Shown here: one piece after another, positions 1-8,648 of the stretch
How positions within the stretch are numbered: position 1 is the first letter of the stretch
Layout of the letters: every line of letters begins with the position of its first letter
Origin: Alphaproteobacteria bacterium
Lineage (GTDB): Bacteria > Pseudomonadota > Alphaproteobacteria > Rhodobacterales > Rhodobacteraceae
Assembly: GCA_003331935.1 (NCBI GenBank)
Contig: QOQE01000015.1
Coordinates: forward strand, 1 to 46,087
DNA length: 46,087 bases
Reading direction: 5' to 3'
The notes under the pieces: model-generated
What the model saw: the letters and a program-made list of their open reading frames with translations, nothing else
Databases searched by the model: none
What the model was told of the DNA's origin: nothing
Position numbers and translations under genes: made by a program

Positions 1-502
1 CAGCAATAATATATGTGTCTAGCAAAAGAGCATAATCATTTATATTCGCGGCTGATTTCTTTAAAACCAATACTTTTTCTTGGGCTAAACGTGCTTCGTG
101 ATATTTATTCAAAGTTAGACAGGTCTTCACTAATAAACTGTACCCACGTATGTCACTTGGCCTTTTTGCAAGTGTCTCTTTTAATTGTTTATATAACAAA
201 AGCAGCTTTGCGTTTTCATCGGTATCTGTTGAGTTATTGTCATCTATTACATACGCACGCTCTAATTTTTTTTGATGCAATTGTGGTTGAAGGAGATCAG
301 GTCTTCCAAGGCCAAAATAGAGTAAGACAGTAACAAAAATAAAGCCCATTAGTGAAAGTAGGTTCTTTTTATTAACTATGATTTGTTCAGAAGATAAATA
401 TTTTTGTTGTTTTTTAGCTTTTTGCATCATTGAAATAAAATATCTAAAGGACAAAAACAAGCTTGTAAGGATCATTACAAATAGTAGAATTGAAAAGTAC
501 AT
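1..502 (-). CDS. ccmI: Cytochrome c biogenesis protein CcmI, 5' part (cut by left edge)
   Basis: The reading frame opens with ATG at 502 on the minus strand and runs off the left edge without a stop, giving about 167 residues. Two hydrophobic segments are visible, at residues 1-23 and about 51-68, with a basic stretch between them. They are followed by GRPDL and then a TPR-like region (LAKRPSDIRGYSLLVKTCL, then a second helix pair). This is the plan of CcmI/CycH, the inner-membrane protein that presents apocytochrome c to the haem ligase CcmFH in System I maturation. The cytoplasmic loop between the two TM helices looks short for the family. The gene is divergent from soxB across about 100 bp that hold a strong inverted repeat. 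The 3' part, including any C-terminal apocytochrome-binding region, lies outside the window. Confidence 0.72.
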   Translation of the reverse strand, partial: MYFSILLFVMILTSLFLSFRYFISMMQKAKKQQKYLSSEQIIVNKKNLLSLMGFIFVTVLLYFGLGRPDLLQPQLHQKKLERAYVIDDNNSTDTDENAKLLLLYKQLKETLAKRPSDIRGYSLLVKTCLTLNKYHEARLAQEKVLVLKKSAANINDYALLLDTYIIA

Positions 503-512
503 TAGCTGGTTC

Positions 513-574
513 TTGTCTAGATCATTAACTGTGTAAAAAAGTAGTATTTGATATATATTTTTTGATCTAGACAA
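513..574. promoter_or_regulatory. Perfect 12-bp inverted repeat in the ccmI-soxB divergent control region
   Basis: TTGTCTAGATCA (513-524) and its exact reverse complement TGATCTAGACAA (563-574) face each other across 38 nt. One arm lies 10 nt upstream of the ccmI ATG and the other 27 nt upstream of the soxB TTG. Each arm is itself an imperfect palindrome centred on TCTAGA. The arms contain GTCTAG/CTAGAC, reminiscent of HutC-type GntR operators; that family assignment is only a guess. The likely role is a pair of regulator sites controlling one or both divergent genes. Confidence 0.5.
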
Positions 575-601
575 ACAAGGGTTAATTAGGGGGAATAAAA
601 T

Positions 602-1849
602 TTGAAAAAATACTCAATTTCGTCCATCGTTACCGAAGCCTTTAGAGATAATCTGGGGTGGGAGAAAGCTTGGGCAAAGCCTAAACCAAAAAAGGAATAT
701 GAGGTAATAATTGTGGGCGGGGGCGGCCATGGCCTGGCGACTGCTTATTACTTGGCTAAGAATTATGATGTTACTGATATCGCAGTGATTGAAAAAGGCT
801 GGATTGGTGGGGGAAACACGGGGCGTAATACTACAATAATCCGCTCCAACTATTTGCAGGAAAGCTCCATTGGTATTTATGAAAAGTCTAGATTTTTGTA
901 TGAGACGCTTTCGCAAGATCTAAATTACAATATAATGTTCAGCCCAAGGGGGGTACTCATGCTTTGTCAGACGGAGCATGAGTTAAGAGCAATGAAGAGA
1001 ACATCGCACGCAAATAGAATTAACGGAGTAGATACGAAAATGGTTACTCCAGATGAGGTTAAAGAAATAGTACCAATTATTAATATTGATGGGCCAAGGT
1101 TTCCTGTGCTAGGAGCACTCTGGCAGCCTAGAGGTGGAACTGCACGCCATGATGCTGTGGCTTGGGGATATGCGAGAAAGTGCTCTGATTATGGTATTGA
1201 TATAATAGAGCAGTGTGAGGTCGTCGGAGTAAAAAAGAAAAGGGAAAAGATAGTAGGAGTTGAAACCTCAAAAGGACAAATAAAAGCAAAAAAGGTTTGC
1301 TTTGTCGCCGCGGGCCACTCAAGTGTTTTGTCCGAATTAGCAGGTTTTAGATTGCCGATTGAGTCAGTGGCTCTCCAAGCGTTAGTATCAGAACCAATAA
1401 AACCAATCATAGATTGTGTTGTTATGGCTAATACAGTGCATGGATATTTGAGTCAGTCTGATAAGGGAGAGCTTGTTATAGGTGGTGGGGCTGATGGCTA
1501 TAACAATTACAGTCAACGAGGAAGCTTTCTCCATATTGAGGAAACCGTGCGTGCCTTGGTCGAAACTTTCCCAGTAATAAGCCGCTTGCGACAATTGCGG
1601 CAATGGGGTGGGATAGTAGATATGACTGGCGATAGATCTCCGATAATTTCTAAAACGCCTGTAGAGGGTTTGTTTATAAATTGTGGATGGGGCACAGGTG
1701 GGTTTAAAGCTATTCCAGGGTCAGGTTGGGCAACAGCGGAATTGATTTATAATGAAGAACCTGGGAACTTAGCCGCTCCATTTTCAATGGACAGATTTTC
1801 GGAAGGCAGATTAATAGATGAAAGTGCCGCCGCAGCAGTTGCCCATTAA
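602..1849 (+). CDS. soxB: Sarcosine oxidase beta subunit
   Basis: This is the catalytic flavoprotein subunit (415 aa) of heterotetrameric sarcosine oxidase, which oxidises the N-methyl group of sarcosine. A dinucleotide-binding motif (VIIVGGGGHG, about residues 35-44) starts the FAD fold. ARHDAVAWGYAR holds His183, at the place of the histidine that binds FMN covalently in this family. The C-terminal MTGDRSP and WGTGGFKAIPG segments are typical. The start is TTG at 602, set by a strong upstream GGGGG Shine-Dalgarno. It is first in soxBDAG, 8 nt ahead of soxD. The homologous N-methylglutamate dehydrogenase has the same subunit order, but no gmaS or mgs genes are nearby, so sarcosine oxidase is preferred. 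Confidence 0.93.
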   Translation: MKKYSISSIVTEAFRDNLGWEKAWAKPKPKKEYEVIIVGGGGHGLATAYYLAKNYDVTDIAVIEKGWIGGGNTGRNTTIIRSNYLQESSIGIYEKSRFLYETLSQDLNYNIMFSPRGVLMLCQTEHELRAMKRTSHANRINGVDTKMVTPDEVKEIVPIINIDGPRFPVLGALWQPRGGTARHDAVAWGYARKCSDYGIDIIEQCEVVGVKKKREKIVGVETSKGQIKAKKVCFVAAGHSSVLSELAGFRLPIESVALQALVSEPIKPIIDCVVMANTVHGYLSQSDKGELVIGGGADGYNNYSQRGSFLHIEETVRALVETFPVISRLRQLRQWGGIVDMTGDRSPIISKTPVEGLFINCGWGTGGFKAIPGSGWATAELIYNEEPGNLAAPFSMDRFSEGRLIDESAAAAVAH

Positions 1850-1857
1850 GGAGTGTA

Positions 1858-2184
1858 ATGTTATATTTATTTTGTCCTATTTGCCGAAGAGATTGTGATG
1901 AAACAGAGTTGAGTTGTGGCGGTCAAGCCCACTTAATAAGAAGAGATCACACTTCCAGCGACAAAGATTTCTATAGATATCTATACGAAAGAAAAAATGA
2001 TAAAGGCATTATTTTTGAGAGATGGAGGCACGTTTATGGTTGTGGAAAATGGTTCCATACGGCTAGATGTACTATAACCAACCAAGTGTTTGGTTCGTAT
2101 TCAGCCAAAGATGCACTGCCACCCAAATCATTGCTAGCAAAGATCAGGAGTTCGAGAGTTGATTTTAAGGGTTGGATTAAATGA
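1858..2184 (+). CDS. soxD: Sarcosine oxidase delta subunit
   Basis: This small subunit (108 aa) binds zinc and packs against the alpha subunit. The expected ligand set is visible: Cys6 and Cys9 in CPIC, then His58 and Cys62 in HVYGCGKWF, one residue off the positions known for characterised enzymes. The downstream RCTITNQV stretch is also a family signature. The ATG has the weak upstream sequence GGAGTG. The stop overlaps the soxA start by 4 nt (ATGA), which implies translational coupling. Confidence 0.92.
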   Translation: MLYLFCPICRRDCDETELSCGGQAHLIRRDHTSSDKDFYRYLYERKNDKGIIFERWRHVYGCGKWFHTARCTITNQVFGSYSAKDALPPKSLLAKIRSSRVDFKGWIK

Positions 2185-5168
2185 GTTCTAGACTGCCGCG
2201 AGGAGGTTCTCGGGTAAACAGAGAAAAACTAGTTGATTTTAGATTCAACGGAAAAAACCTTAAGGGTTTTGATGGCGATACTGTTGCATCTGCTCTATTA
2301 GCCAATAATGAACTGTTAGTGGCAAGATCCTTCAAATATCACAGGCCAAGAGGCATATTCACTGCTGGTGAAGAGGAACCAAATGCACTCATGGGCATAG
2401 GAGAAGGATCTTTTTTTGAGCCAAATATTCGAGCTACTGAGGTAAAGATAAAACAAAATATGAATGTAAATTCACAAAATCATTGGCCGTCATTAAGGTT
2501 TGATTTTCTTTCAATTAATAATTTACTCGCCAGGTTCTTTGCTGCGGGCTTCTATTATAAAACGTTTATTTGGCCAAGAGCGGCATGGAAGTACATCTTT
2601 GAACCAATGATCAGAAGAGCCTCTGGATTAGGCAAGGCTCCAAAAGAGTATGATGAAGAGCACTATGAACACATTTATCATAATACAGATATACTAATAA
2701 TTGGGGGTGGATTAGCCGGGATTACAGCTGCCAAAGCACTTAGGGACAGAGGTCTTTCTGTAATGCTTTGTGAGAAAGATAGTGTGATGGGTGGAAGGTA
2801 CCTTCAGGATTGCAAATCGGAGGACCGAGAGCGATATAAAAAATTGTATGAGAGTAGTATAGAAATTTTGAAAAAGTCCAAGGATATTGCTGTAAAATTA
2901 AACACTTGTGTTACGGGCATCTTTGACCATGGGTTTGTTTTAGCTTATGAAGAAAATCAAGGTCTCAATGTAACTACAAAAAAGGCATTATGGAAAATTC
3001 GAGTAAAAAATATTATTCTTTGTACGGGGGCAATTGAAAGGCCAATAGTTTTTCCGGATAACGATTTGCCTGGAATAATGTTGGCTGCATCAGCTCGCGA
3101 TTACTTGCAAAAGTACGGTGTTTTATTAGGAGATCGGTTAGTCCTTACAACGAATAATGATTATGCCTATAAAACGGCTATTGAACTAAAACAAGTGGGT
3201 ATTGATGTGCCAGTGGTACTCGATGCGAGAGCTTCATCTGATGGCCCACTCGTTAAAGAGGCTGGGGCCTTAGGCATTAGAATACTTTTTGGAAAATGCA
3301 TAGGTAAAGTCGAAGGTAAGAGAAAAGTAGACGCAGTCGGTATTTGTTCTGTTAATGGTGAAGGAACGATTGAAGAATTAATCTCTTGCAATGCAGTAGC
3401 TGTTTCTGGTGGATGGACACCAAATGTAAATCTTTGGTCACATTGTGGTGGAAAACTTATATGGGATGGCGATTTGGGGTTTTATAGGCCCGATCCTGAT
3501 AAGACACCAGTAGGTAAAGATGGTGAAACCAATATGCTGGCCCTCGGTGGTTGTGCAGGCGTATTTAGCAACTATGATATCCAGGATCAAGTTCCTCGGA
3601 AAATCAATCAATTTGCATCACGGCTTAAAATTAAATCAAAACGATATATTGAGCCTAACATATTTTCTAAAGAGCTAGAAAGAAATGCCCCCCCGGTCTT
3701 CGTATTACCTTATGGAGCATCAAAAGATAAACAAAAGAGGATGTATATTGATTTTCAAAATGATGTAAAAGTGAGTGATTTGCAACTTGCAGCCCAAGAA
3801 GGGTTTGAGAATGTAGAACATGCAAAAAGATACACCACCTTAGGGATGGCAACTGATCAAGGTAAAACATCAAGTATCAATGGTATTTACGTGTTATCAC
3901 AGAGTTTAGGAAAATCTGTTGATACCATTGGGCACACAACTTTTAGACCTCCTTATAAACCAATTCCATTAGGATTAATCGCTGGTCAGTATACGAAAAA
4001 GCTGTTTAAGCCCATCAAAAAAACTCCAATAGATAAGTGGAATTCAATAAACAACGCAATATGGGAACCCGTAGCAGATTGGAGACGAGCATACGCATAT
4101 CCCAAAGTTAATGAAAATTTGGAGGACACACTTCATCGCGAGGTCTTAAGCGTTAGAAAAAATGTTGGTCTCCTGGACTCATCAACTCTTGGAAAAATTA
4201 TGGTCAAGGGCCCTGATGCAGGCCAGTTTTTAGATTTGATCTACACAAATATGATGTCGAGCTTGAAAACTGGGAAGTGCCGATATGGTTTAATGTGTAA
4301 TGAAGCGGGTTTTGTTTTTGATGATGGTGTAGTTGCCAGGCTTAATGAACAAACATTTTTATGTCATACAACATCAGGGGGTGCCGATAGGGTTTATGCT
4401 TGGTTTGAAGAATGGCTTCAGACTGAGTGGCATCATTTAAAGGTATTTATAATCAACTTGACTGAACAATATTCACAAATAGCAATAGCCGGACCAAAAG
4501 CTAGGGAAGTTTTACAAACTTTTAAATCCATTGACCTATCTCCCGACAAACTACCTTTTATGCATTTCATGGAGACTTATATTGATGATATCTGGGTTAG
4601 GGTTTATAGGATATCCTTTTCAGGTGAGCTGTCTTATGAATTAGCAGTTAACTCTAATCAAGCGGAAGAACTATGGAATAAGCTCTTAAAGGCAGGAAAG
4701 AAATACAAGATACAACCATATGGAACCGAGGCACTGCACATTCTAAGGGCTGAAAAGGGTTTTATTGTCGTTGGAGATGAAACAGACGGGACCGTTACGC
4801 CTCAGGACTTGGGAATGGAATGGATCGTATCAAAAAAGAAAAACGATTTCATAGGGAAAAAAGCGTTTAGTTTGCCTCATCTAAACGCAAGGGTAAGGAA
4901 ACAATTAGTAGGGATACTGACCCTTGATACTGACAAGGTTCTTCCGGATGGATGTCACGCTCTTGAAGACGGTAAAGCTATTGGGCACGTTACATCAACC
5001 TATTTTTCCCCTACTTTGAAGAGATCAATAGCGCTCGGGTTGATTGAGAATGGTAGATCTAGAATAGGATCAGCTTTAGAGTTTGAGAGTTCGTCAAAAG
5101 AATCTATTTTTGCAAAGCTTGTAGATCCCAGTTTTTACGATATGGAGGGTTCTAAACAAAATGGATAA
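2181..5168 (+). CDS. soxA: Sarcosine oxidase alpha subunit
   Basis: This is the large subunit (995 aa, normal for the family). Residues 1-90 form the ferredoxin-like module without cluster cysteines, with the hallmark ARSFKYHRPRGI. Residues 170-500 form a dinucleotide-binding domain beginning ILIIGGGLAGITAAKAL. From about 630 to the C-terminus is an aminomethyltransferase (GcvT-like) domain, which in this family binds tetrahydrofolate and takes the C1 unit as 5,10-methylene-THF. The subunit binds NAD+ and receives the imine intermediate from the beta subunit through an internal channel. It overlaps soxD by 4 nt and soxG by 8 nt, so the operon is tightly coupled. Confidence 0.94.
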   Translation: MSSRLPRGGSRVNREKLVDFRFNGKNLKGFDGDTVASALLANNELLVARSFKYHRPRGIFTAGEEEPNALMGIGEGSFFEPNIRATEVKIKQNMNVNSQNHWPSLRFDFLSINNLLARFFAAGFYYKTFIWPRAAWKYIFEPMIRRASGLGKAPKEYDEEHYEHIYHNTDILIIGGGLAGITAAKALRDRGLSVMLCEKDSVMGGRYLQDCKSEDRERYKKLYESSIEILKKSKDIAVKLNTCVTGIFDHGFVLAYEENQGLNVTTKKALWKIRVKNIILCTGAIERPIVFPDNDLPGIMLAASARDYLQKYGVLLGDRLVLTTNNDYAYKTAIELKQVGIDVPVVLDARASSDGPLVKEAGALGIRILFGKCIGKVEGKRKVDAVGICSVNGEGTIEELISCNAVAVSGGWTPNVNLWSHCGGKLIWDGDLGFYRPDPDKTPVGKDGETNMLALGGCAGVFSNYDIQDQVPRKINQFASRLKIKSKRYIEPNIFSKELERNAPPVFVLPYGASKDKQKRMYIDFQNDVKVSDLQLAAQEGFENVEHAKRYTTLGMATDQGKTSSINGIYVLSQSLGKSVDTIGHTTFRPPYKPIPLGLIAGQYTKKLFKPIKKTPIDKWNSINNAIWEPVADWRRAYAYPKVNENLEDTLHREVLSVRKNVGLLDSSTLGKIMVKGPDAGQFLDLIYTNMMSSLKTGKCRYGLMCNEAGFVFDDGVVARLNEQTFLCHTTSGGADRVYAWFEEWLQTEWHHLKVFIINLTEQYSQIAIAGPKAREVLQTFKSIDLSPDKLPFMHFMETYIDDIWVRVYRISFSGELSYELAVNSNQAEELWNKLLKAGKKYKIQPYGTEALHILRAEKGFIVVGDETDGTVTPQDLGMEWIVSKKKNDFIGKKAFSLPHLNARVRKQLVGILTLDTDKVLPDGCHALEDGKAIGHVTSTYFSPTLKRSIALGLIENGRSRIGSALEFESSSKESIFAKLVDPSFYDMEGSKQNG

Positions 5169-5709
5169 GATAAAGTTGGATTCATTTGTAGATGTTTACT
5201 TGATTGGCTCATTAAGTTCACTGAATATAAGATTGGACCATACCGATAAAAAAAGTGTAAGCGTTGTGAAAAAAAATATTGGTATCGAGCTGCCCTCTGC
5301 ACAAAAGGCATTGGAGAGGAATGGCTTAACGCTTTGCTTTGTATCTGATGATGAATATCTCTTGTTAAACGAAAAGAAGCAAAACGAGAGCTTGCTCAAT
5401 AAATTCAAAAAGCAAATGAATTTAACAACTGGGGTTGCGGAAAATACATCTGATCTAAGAGTATGGTTTTTAATTAAGGGTGATCAGGCTCTAAATGCGT
5501 TAAAAAAGGGAGTTCCGATAAACTTAGAAAAACTTCAGATTTCGGAAACTAATTTTTTGAGAACAAAATTAGGTGAAATACAAATAAATATTCTATTTAA
5601 ATCTTACAACGAAATACTTGTATCGGTTTTAAGATCTCACAAAGAGTATATGATTGACTGGTTTGAAGTCTGCACAAAGCGCGGAACTGAGATTAATTTT
5701 GATTTTTAA
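5161..5709 (+). CDS. soxG: Sarcosine oxidase gamma subunit
   Basis: The 182-aa product occupies the last position of soxBDAG, where the gamma subunit belongs. Sequence conservation in this subunit is low, and the call rests on position, length (family about 180-200 aa) and fit to the GcvT-C-like gamma fold. The ATG lies inside the end of soxA (8-nt overlap). The 3' end overlaps the convergent M48 protease gene by 17 nt (5693-5709), leaving no space for an intrinsic terminator. Confidence 0.85.
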   Translation: MDKIKLDSFVDVYLIGSLSSLNIRLDHTDKKSVSVVKKNIGIELPSAQKALERNGLTLCFVSDDEYLLLNEKKQNESLLNKFKKQMNLTTGVAENTSDLRVWFLIKGDQALNALKKGVPINLEKLQISETNFLRTKLGEIQINILFKSYNEILVSVLRSHKEYMIDWFEVCTKRGTEINFDF

Positions 5710-6394
5710 TTTCAGTTGTCCAAGAAGCTTCTAAGTCTCTTATTGCTTTTATTCTTTGCTCAGGTGAAGGATGGCTGAGTGTCCAAGTAAAATTAGATGA
5801 GGCAACTCCGGTCAACTTTTCTATTTTTTTTAGTAGGCTAATCTGCGGAGCAGTGCCAATGCCAGACTTAATTAGTAGTGCAGCAGCGTAAGAGTCTGCT
5901 TCAAACTCATCCTTTCTCGAGAGCCCAGAAATAAGAATTTGAGATAAGTACCTTCCAATTATTGAACCTATATATGGAATTAATCTGCTTAGTATAGTTG
6001 AGATAACTAGAGAGATTGCGCTCGCTGCGGAAAAAGTTATAAGACGTTTTCTTGTGTGTCCTAAGGCTAAGTGCCCTAGCTCATGTGCAATAACTGAAGA
6101 CAATTCAGCGCCTGAAACTTGACCTAACTTATACTGATTGATAAAGCCCTGTGTTATGTAAATATTGCCATTCGGTGTTACTAAACCATTAACTTGTTTC
6201 TCGTTTAGCACAAATACTTTTAATTCGCTTAAATCGAGTATTGATTGAAATGCTTTTAAATAATTGTCAATAACTGGGTCATTGAAAGTTTGCGATCTTT
6301 TTTCAAGTTTCTTGCCTAAATTTCTGGACGAATAAATGGATCCTATGTAAAAGATCGATGCTAACAGAACTATTGGAAGAATTTTAGTAATCAT
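5693..6394 (-). CDS. M48-family membrane metalloprotease
   Basis: The 233-aa protein has an N-terminal hydrophobic segment (residues 3-20) that is either a signal or an anchor. The zinc protease motif HELGH is at residues 104-108, and the glutamate ligand is in EFEAD (Glu163). A further hydrophobic stretch at about 121-155 lies between these motifs, as in HtpX-like M48 proteins. The C-terminal SHPSPEQRI is also typical. The family degrades damaged or misassembled envelope proteins; the substrate is unknown here. It lies 5 nt after the VWA gene and is last in a four-gene operon with a MoxR ATPase, so chaperone and protease may act together. That link is inference. Confidence 0.87.
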   Translation of the reverse strand: MITKILPIVLLASIFYIGSIYSSRNLGKKLEKRSQTFNDPVIDNYLKAFQSILDLSELKVFVLNEKQVNGLVTPNGNIYITQGFINQYKLGQVSGAELSSVIAHELGHLALGHTRKRLITFSAASAISLVISTILSRLIPYIGSIIGRYLSQILISGLSRKDEFEADSYAAALLIKSGIGTAPQISLLKKIEKLTGVASSNFTWTLSHPSPEQRIKAIRDLEASWTTEIKNQN

Positions 6395-6399
6395 TTTGG

Positions 6400-7581
6400 T
6401 TAGGAAAGGTGTCTCATGCCTTCTTTCAAGCCATTTAAAGTAAGAGGCACCATTCTATCTTCAAAGATTTCTTTTATAATGTGAGTTGAGTGTGTGTATT
6501 CCCAGTGCTCTTTAGAGGTCGGGTTTATCCATACATAGTTAGGCCATTTGGTAATAGCTCTCTCGAGCCAAGTTCTTCCTGACTCATTGTTATAATGTTC
6601 ATTGGCCCCTCCAGGATATTCTATCTCATATGGGCTCATCGATGCATCTCCTACAAAAATACAACGATAATCCTTTCCATATGTATTCATTACTTCAGTT
6701 GTGGGTGTTTGTTCAGTCCATCGTCTATGGTTATTTTTCCACACTCCTTCATAGAGACAATTATGAAAGTAATAGTATTCAAGATGCTTAAACGCCGTTC
6801 GGGCTGCGGAGAATAATTCTTCAACCTGTCTAATATATGCATCCATAGATCCACCAACATCAAAAAAAATTATAACTTTGATAGAGTTTCGACGCTCAGG
6901 TCGTGTTCTAACGTCGATAAAACCGCTTTTAGCAGAGGAACTAATTGTATTCTCAAGATCGAGCTCTTCATCTGCACCATCTCTTGCCCATCTTCTTAGT
7001 CTTTTAAGAGCTACTTTCATACCTCTAGTGCCGAGCTCTATATCGCTATCAAAGTTCTTAAAATCTCTTTTATCCCAAACTTTAACAGCACGCTTATGCC
7101 TGCTTTCATATTGTCCAATGCGTATTCCCTCCGGATTATACCCATAGGCTCCAAAAGGGGATGTACCCGCTGTACCTACCCATTTGTTTCCTCCTTGATG
7201 GCGGTCCTTTTGCTCTGCCAATCTCTTCTTTAGTGTTTCCATCAACTTTTCAAAACTGCCTAAACTGTTTATCTTTTCCATTTCTTCTTTAGATAAAGTT
7301 TTTTCGGCCAGTTTTTTTATCCATTCATGTGGGATCTCAACTTTTTTGAAAACTTCTTCTAGTTCGATTTGCTCTAGACCTTTAAATACGTGTGAAAAAA
7401 CTTGATCAAACCTGTCGATATGCCTCTCGTCCTTAACAAGAGAAGAGCGGGCTAAATAGTAAAAATCATTAACGTCGAAAATCGCCACTCCTGCAGTTAA
7501 TGCCTCCAAGAAAGTTAGGTACTCCCGAAGGGAAACAGGGATTTTGGCATTTTTCATTTCGTCAAAAAGATTTAAGAACAT
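6400..7581 (-). CDS. VWA domain protein, CoxE-like (MoxR partner)
   Basis: The 393-aa protein starts with an alpha-helical region, has a basic linker (about 110-200), and ends in a von Willebrand factor A domain. The metal-ion-dependent adhesion site reads DVGGS from Asp241, a variant of DxSxS seen in CoxE-like VWA proteins. Proteins of this type pair with MoxR AAA+ ATPases as chaperones for metal-centre insertion or complex assembly. The start is supported by AGGTG upstream of ATG 7581. The gene follows a 50-aa membrane-protein gene by 14 nt and precedes the M48 protease by 5 nt. The client protein cannot be deduced from the sequence. Confidence 0.87.
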   Translation of the reverse strand: MFLNLFDEMKNAKIPVSLREYLTFLEALTAGVAIFDVNDFYYLARSSLVKDERHIDRFDQVFSHVFKGLEQIELEEVFKKVEIPHEWIKKLAEKTLSKEEMEKINSLGSFEKLMETLKKRLAEQKDRHQGGNKWVGTAGTSPFGAYGYNPEGIRIGQYESRHKRAVKVWDKRDFKNFDSDIELGTRGMKVALKRLRRWARDGADEELDLENTISSSAKSGFIDVRTRPERRNSIKVIIFFDVGGSMDAYIRQVEELFSAARTAFKHLEYYYFHNCLYEGVWKNNHRRWTEQTPTTEVMNTYGKDYRCIFVGDASMSPYEIEYPGGANEHYNNESGRTWLERAITKWPNYVWINPTSKEHWEYTHSTHIIKEIFEDRMVPLTLNGLKEGMRHLS

Positions 7582-7595
7582 AATTCACCTTTTCC

Positions 7596-7748
7596 TTATT
7601 TGCCAAAAATAATCACAATCACTATGCCCAATACAAAAAATATTATAGAAAGTACTGTGGATCTATGCAAGATATCCAATATTTTGCGTTTTCGGTTTAA
7701 TAAGATGCCTATTACCAGGCCGACTGCGGTAATTGTAACTAAGAACAT
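7596..7748 (-). CDS. 50-aa two-helix membrane protein between moxR and VWA genes
   Basis: ATG at 7748 opens a 50-residue frame ending in TAA at 7596. Residues 1-17 and about 31-49 are strongly hydrophobic, and the loop between them, NRKRKILDILHRS, is basic. This suggests a helical hairpin with the loop in the cytoplasm. AGAGG sits just before the ATG, the moxR stop is 5 nt upstream and the VWA start 14 nt downstream, so the frame fills the only gap in the operon. I do not recognise a family. It could anchor the MoxR/VWA pair at the membrane, which is speculative. Confidence 0.65.
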   Translation of the reverse strand: MFLVTITAVGLVIGILLNRKRKILDILHRSTVLSIIFFVLGIVIVIIFGK

Positions 7749-7753
7749 TGCCT

Positions 7754-8602
7754 CTAATTACTCTCATTATTTCTTCTAGCCATAAAAGCAAGCCTTTCAA
7801 AAAGATGAACATCTTGCTCATTTTTCAATAGTGCTCCATGTAACTTTGGTAAAATATTTTTACCATCCATCTTAAGGTCATCGGCCTCAAGCTCCTCGAC
7901 TAACAATAATTTAAGCCAATCTAACATCTCTGACGTTGATGGTTTCTTTTTTAAGCCAGGGACCTCTCTTACTTCAAAAAACTGATTGAGTGCAGTCTCA
8001 AGCAAATTTTTCTTCACACTGGGAAAGTGCACGTTAACTATTTTTTCAAGTATTTCCTTTTCAGGAAATTGAATAAAGTGGAAAAAACACCTTCTTAGAA
8101 AAGCATCTGGTAATTCTTTTTCATTGTTCGAAGTTATTATCACGATAGGACGGTTGGACGCACTTATTGTTTCCCCTGTCTCGTAAACAAAAAACTCCAT
8201 TTTGTCTAATTCTTGAAGAAGATCATTTGGAAACTCAATGTCGGCCTTATCTATTTCATCGATTAACAGGACAGCCTTACCATCTGTCTCAAAAGCCTCC
8301 CATATTTTACCTTTTTTGATATAGTTTTTTATATTTTTGACTCTTTCATCTCCAAGTTGACTATCCCGTAATCTGCTCACAGCATCATATTCATATAGTC
8401 CCTGTTGTGCTTTTGTTGTCGACTTAATGTTCCATTCAATTATTGGAAGTGAGAGACTTTCAGCAATTTGTCTTGCGAGCTCTGTTTTTCCTGTACCTGG
8501 TTCTCCCTTTACCAAGAGAGGTCGCTCCAGAGTTATCGAAGCATTAACAGCTAACGTTAAATCATCCGTGGCGATATATTCCGATGTGCCTTCAAACTTC
8601 AT
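7754..8602 (-). CDS. MoxR-family AAA+ ATPase
   Basis: The 282-aa protein is a single AAA+ module. Walker A is GEPGTGKT (residues 33-40), Walker B is VLLIDEID (about 111-118), and sensor 1 is IITSNNEKELPDAFLRRC with an arginine pair. MoxR ATPases remodel or activate clients together with a VWA protein; CoxD/CoxE in CO dehydrogenase maturation is the model pair. The gene is first in a minus-strand operon followed by the 50-aa protein, the VWA protein and the M48 protease. It is divergent from dksA across 114 bp. Confidence 0.9.
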   Translation of the reverse strand: MKFEGTSEYIATDDLTLAVNASITLERPLLVKGEPGTGKTELARQIAESLSLPIIEWNIKSTTKAQQGLYEYDAVSRLRDSQLGDERVKNIKNYIKKGKIWEAFETDGKAVLLIDEIDKADIEFPNDLLQELDKMEFFVYETGETISASNRPIVIITSNNEKELPDAFLRRCFFHFIQFPEKEILEKIVNVHFPSVKKNLLETALNQFFEVREVPGLKKKPSTSEMLDWLKLLLVEELEADDLKMDGKNILPKLHGALLKNEQDVHLFERLAFMARRNNESN

Positions 8603-8648
8603 TGAAATTTCCTTTCTTATCCAATAAAAATTTTAAAATCATGTAGTG

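Noticed and set aside
13-333. 106-aa frame on the plus strand at the left edge
   Set aside because: It is the antisense shadow of ccmI, whose minus-strand frame shows TM helices and a TPR pattern. The plus-strand product has no recognisable features.
503-601. Glycine riboswitch upstream of soxB
   Set aside because: The spacer is only 99 nt and shares most of its length with the ccmI promoter. No glycine aptamer core was seen.
602-5709. N-methylglutamate dehydrogenase (mgdABCD) in place of sarcosine oxidase
   Set aside because: The subunit order is the same, but no gmaS or mgsABC genes are near. The beta-subunit RHDAVAWGYA motif and context fit sarcosine oxidase; the alternative cannot be fully excluded.
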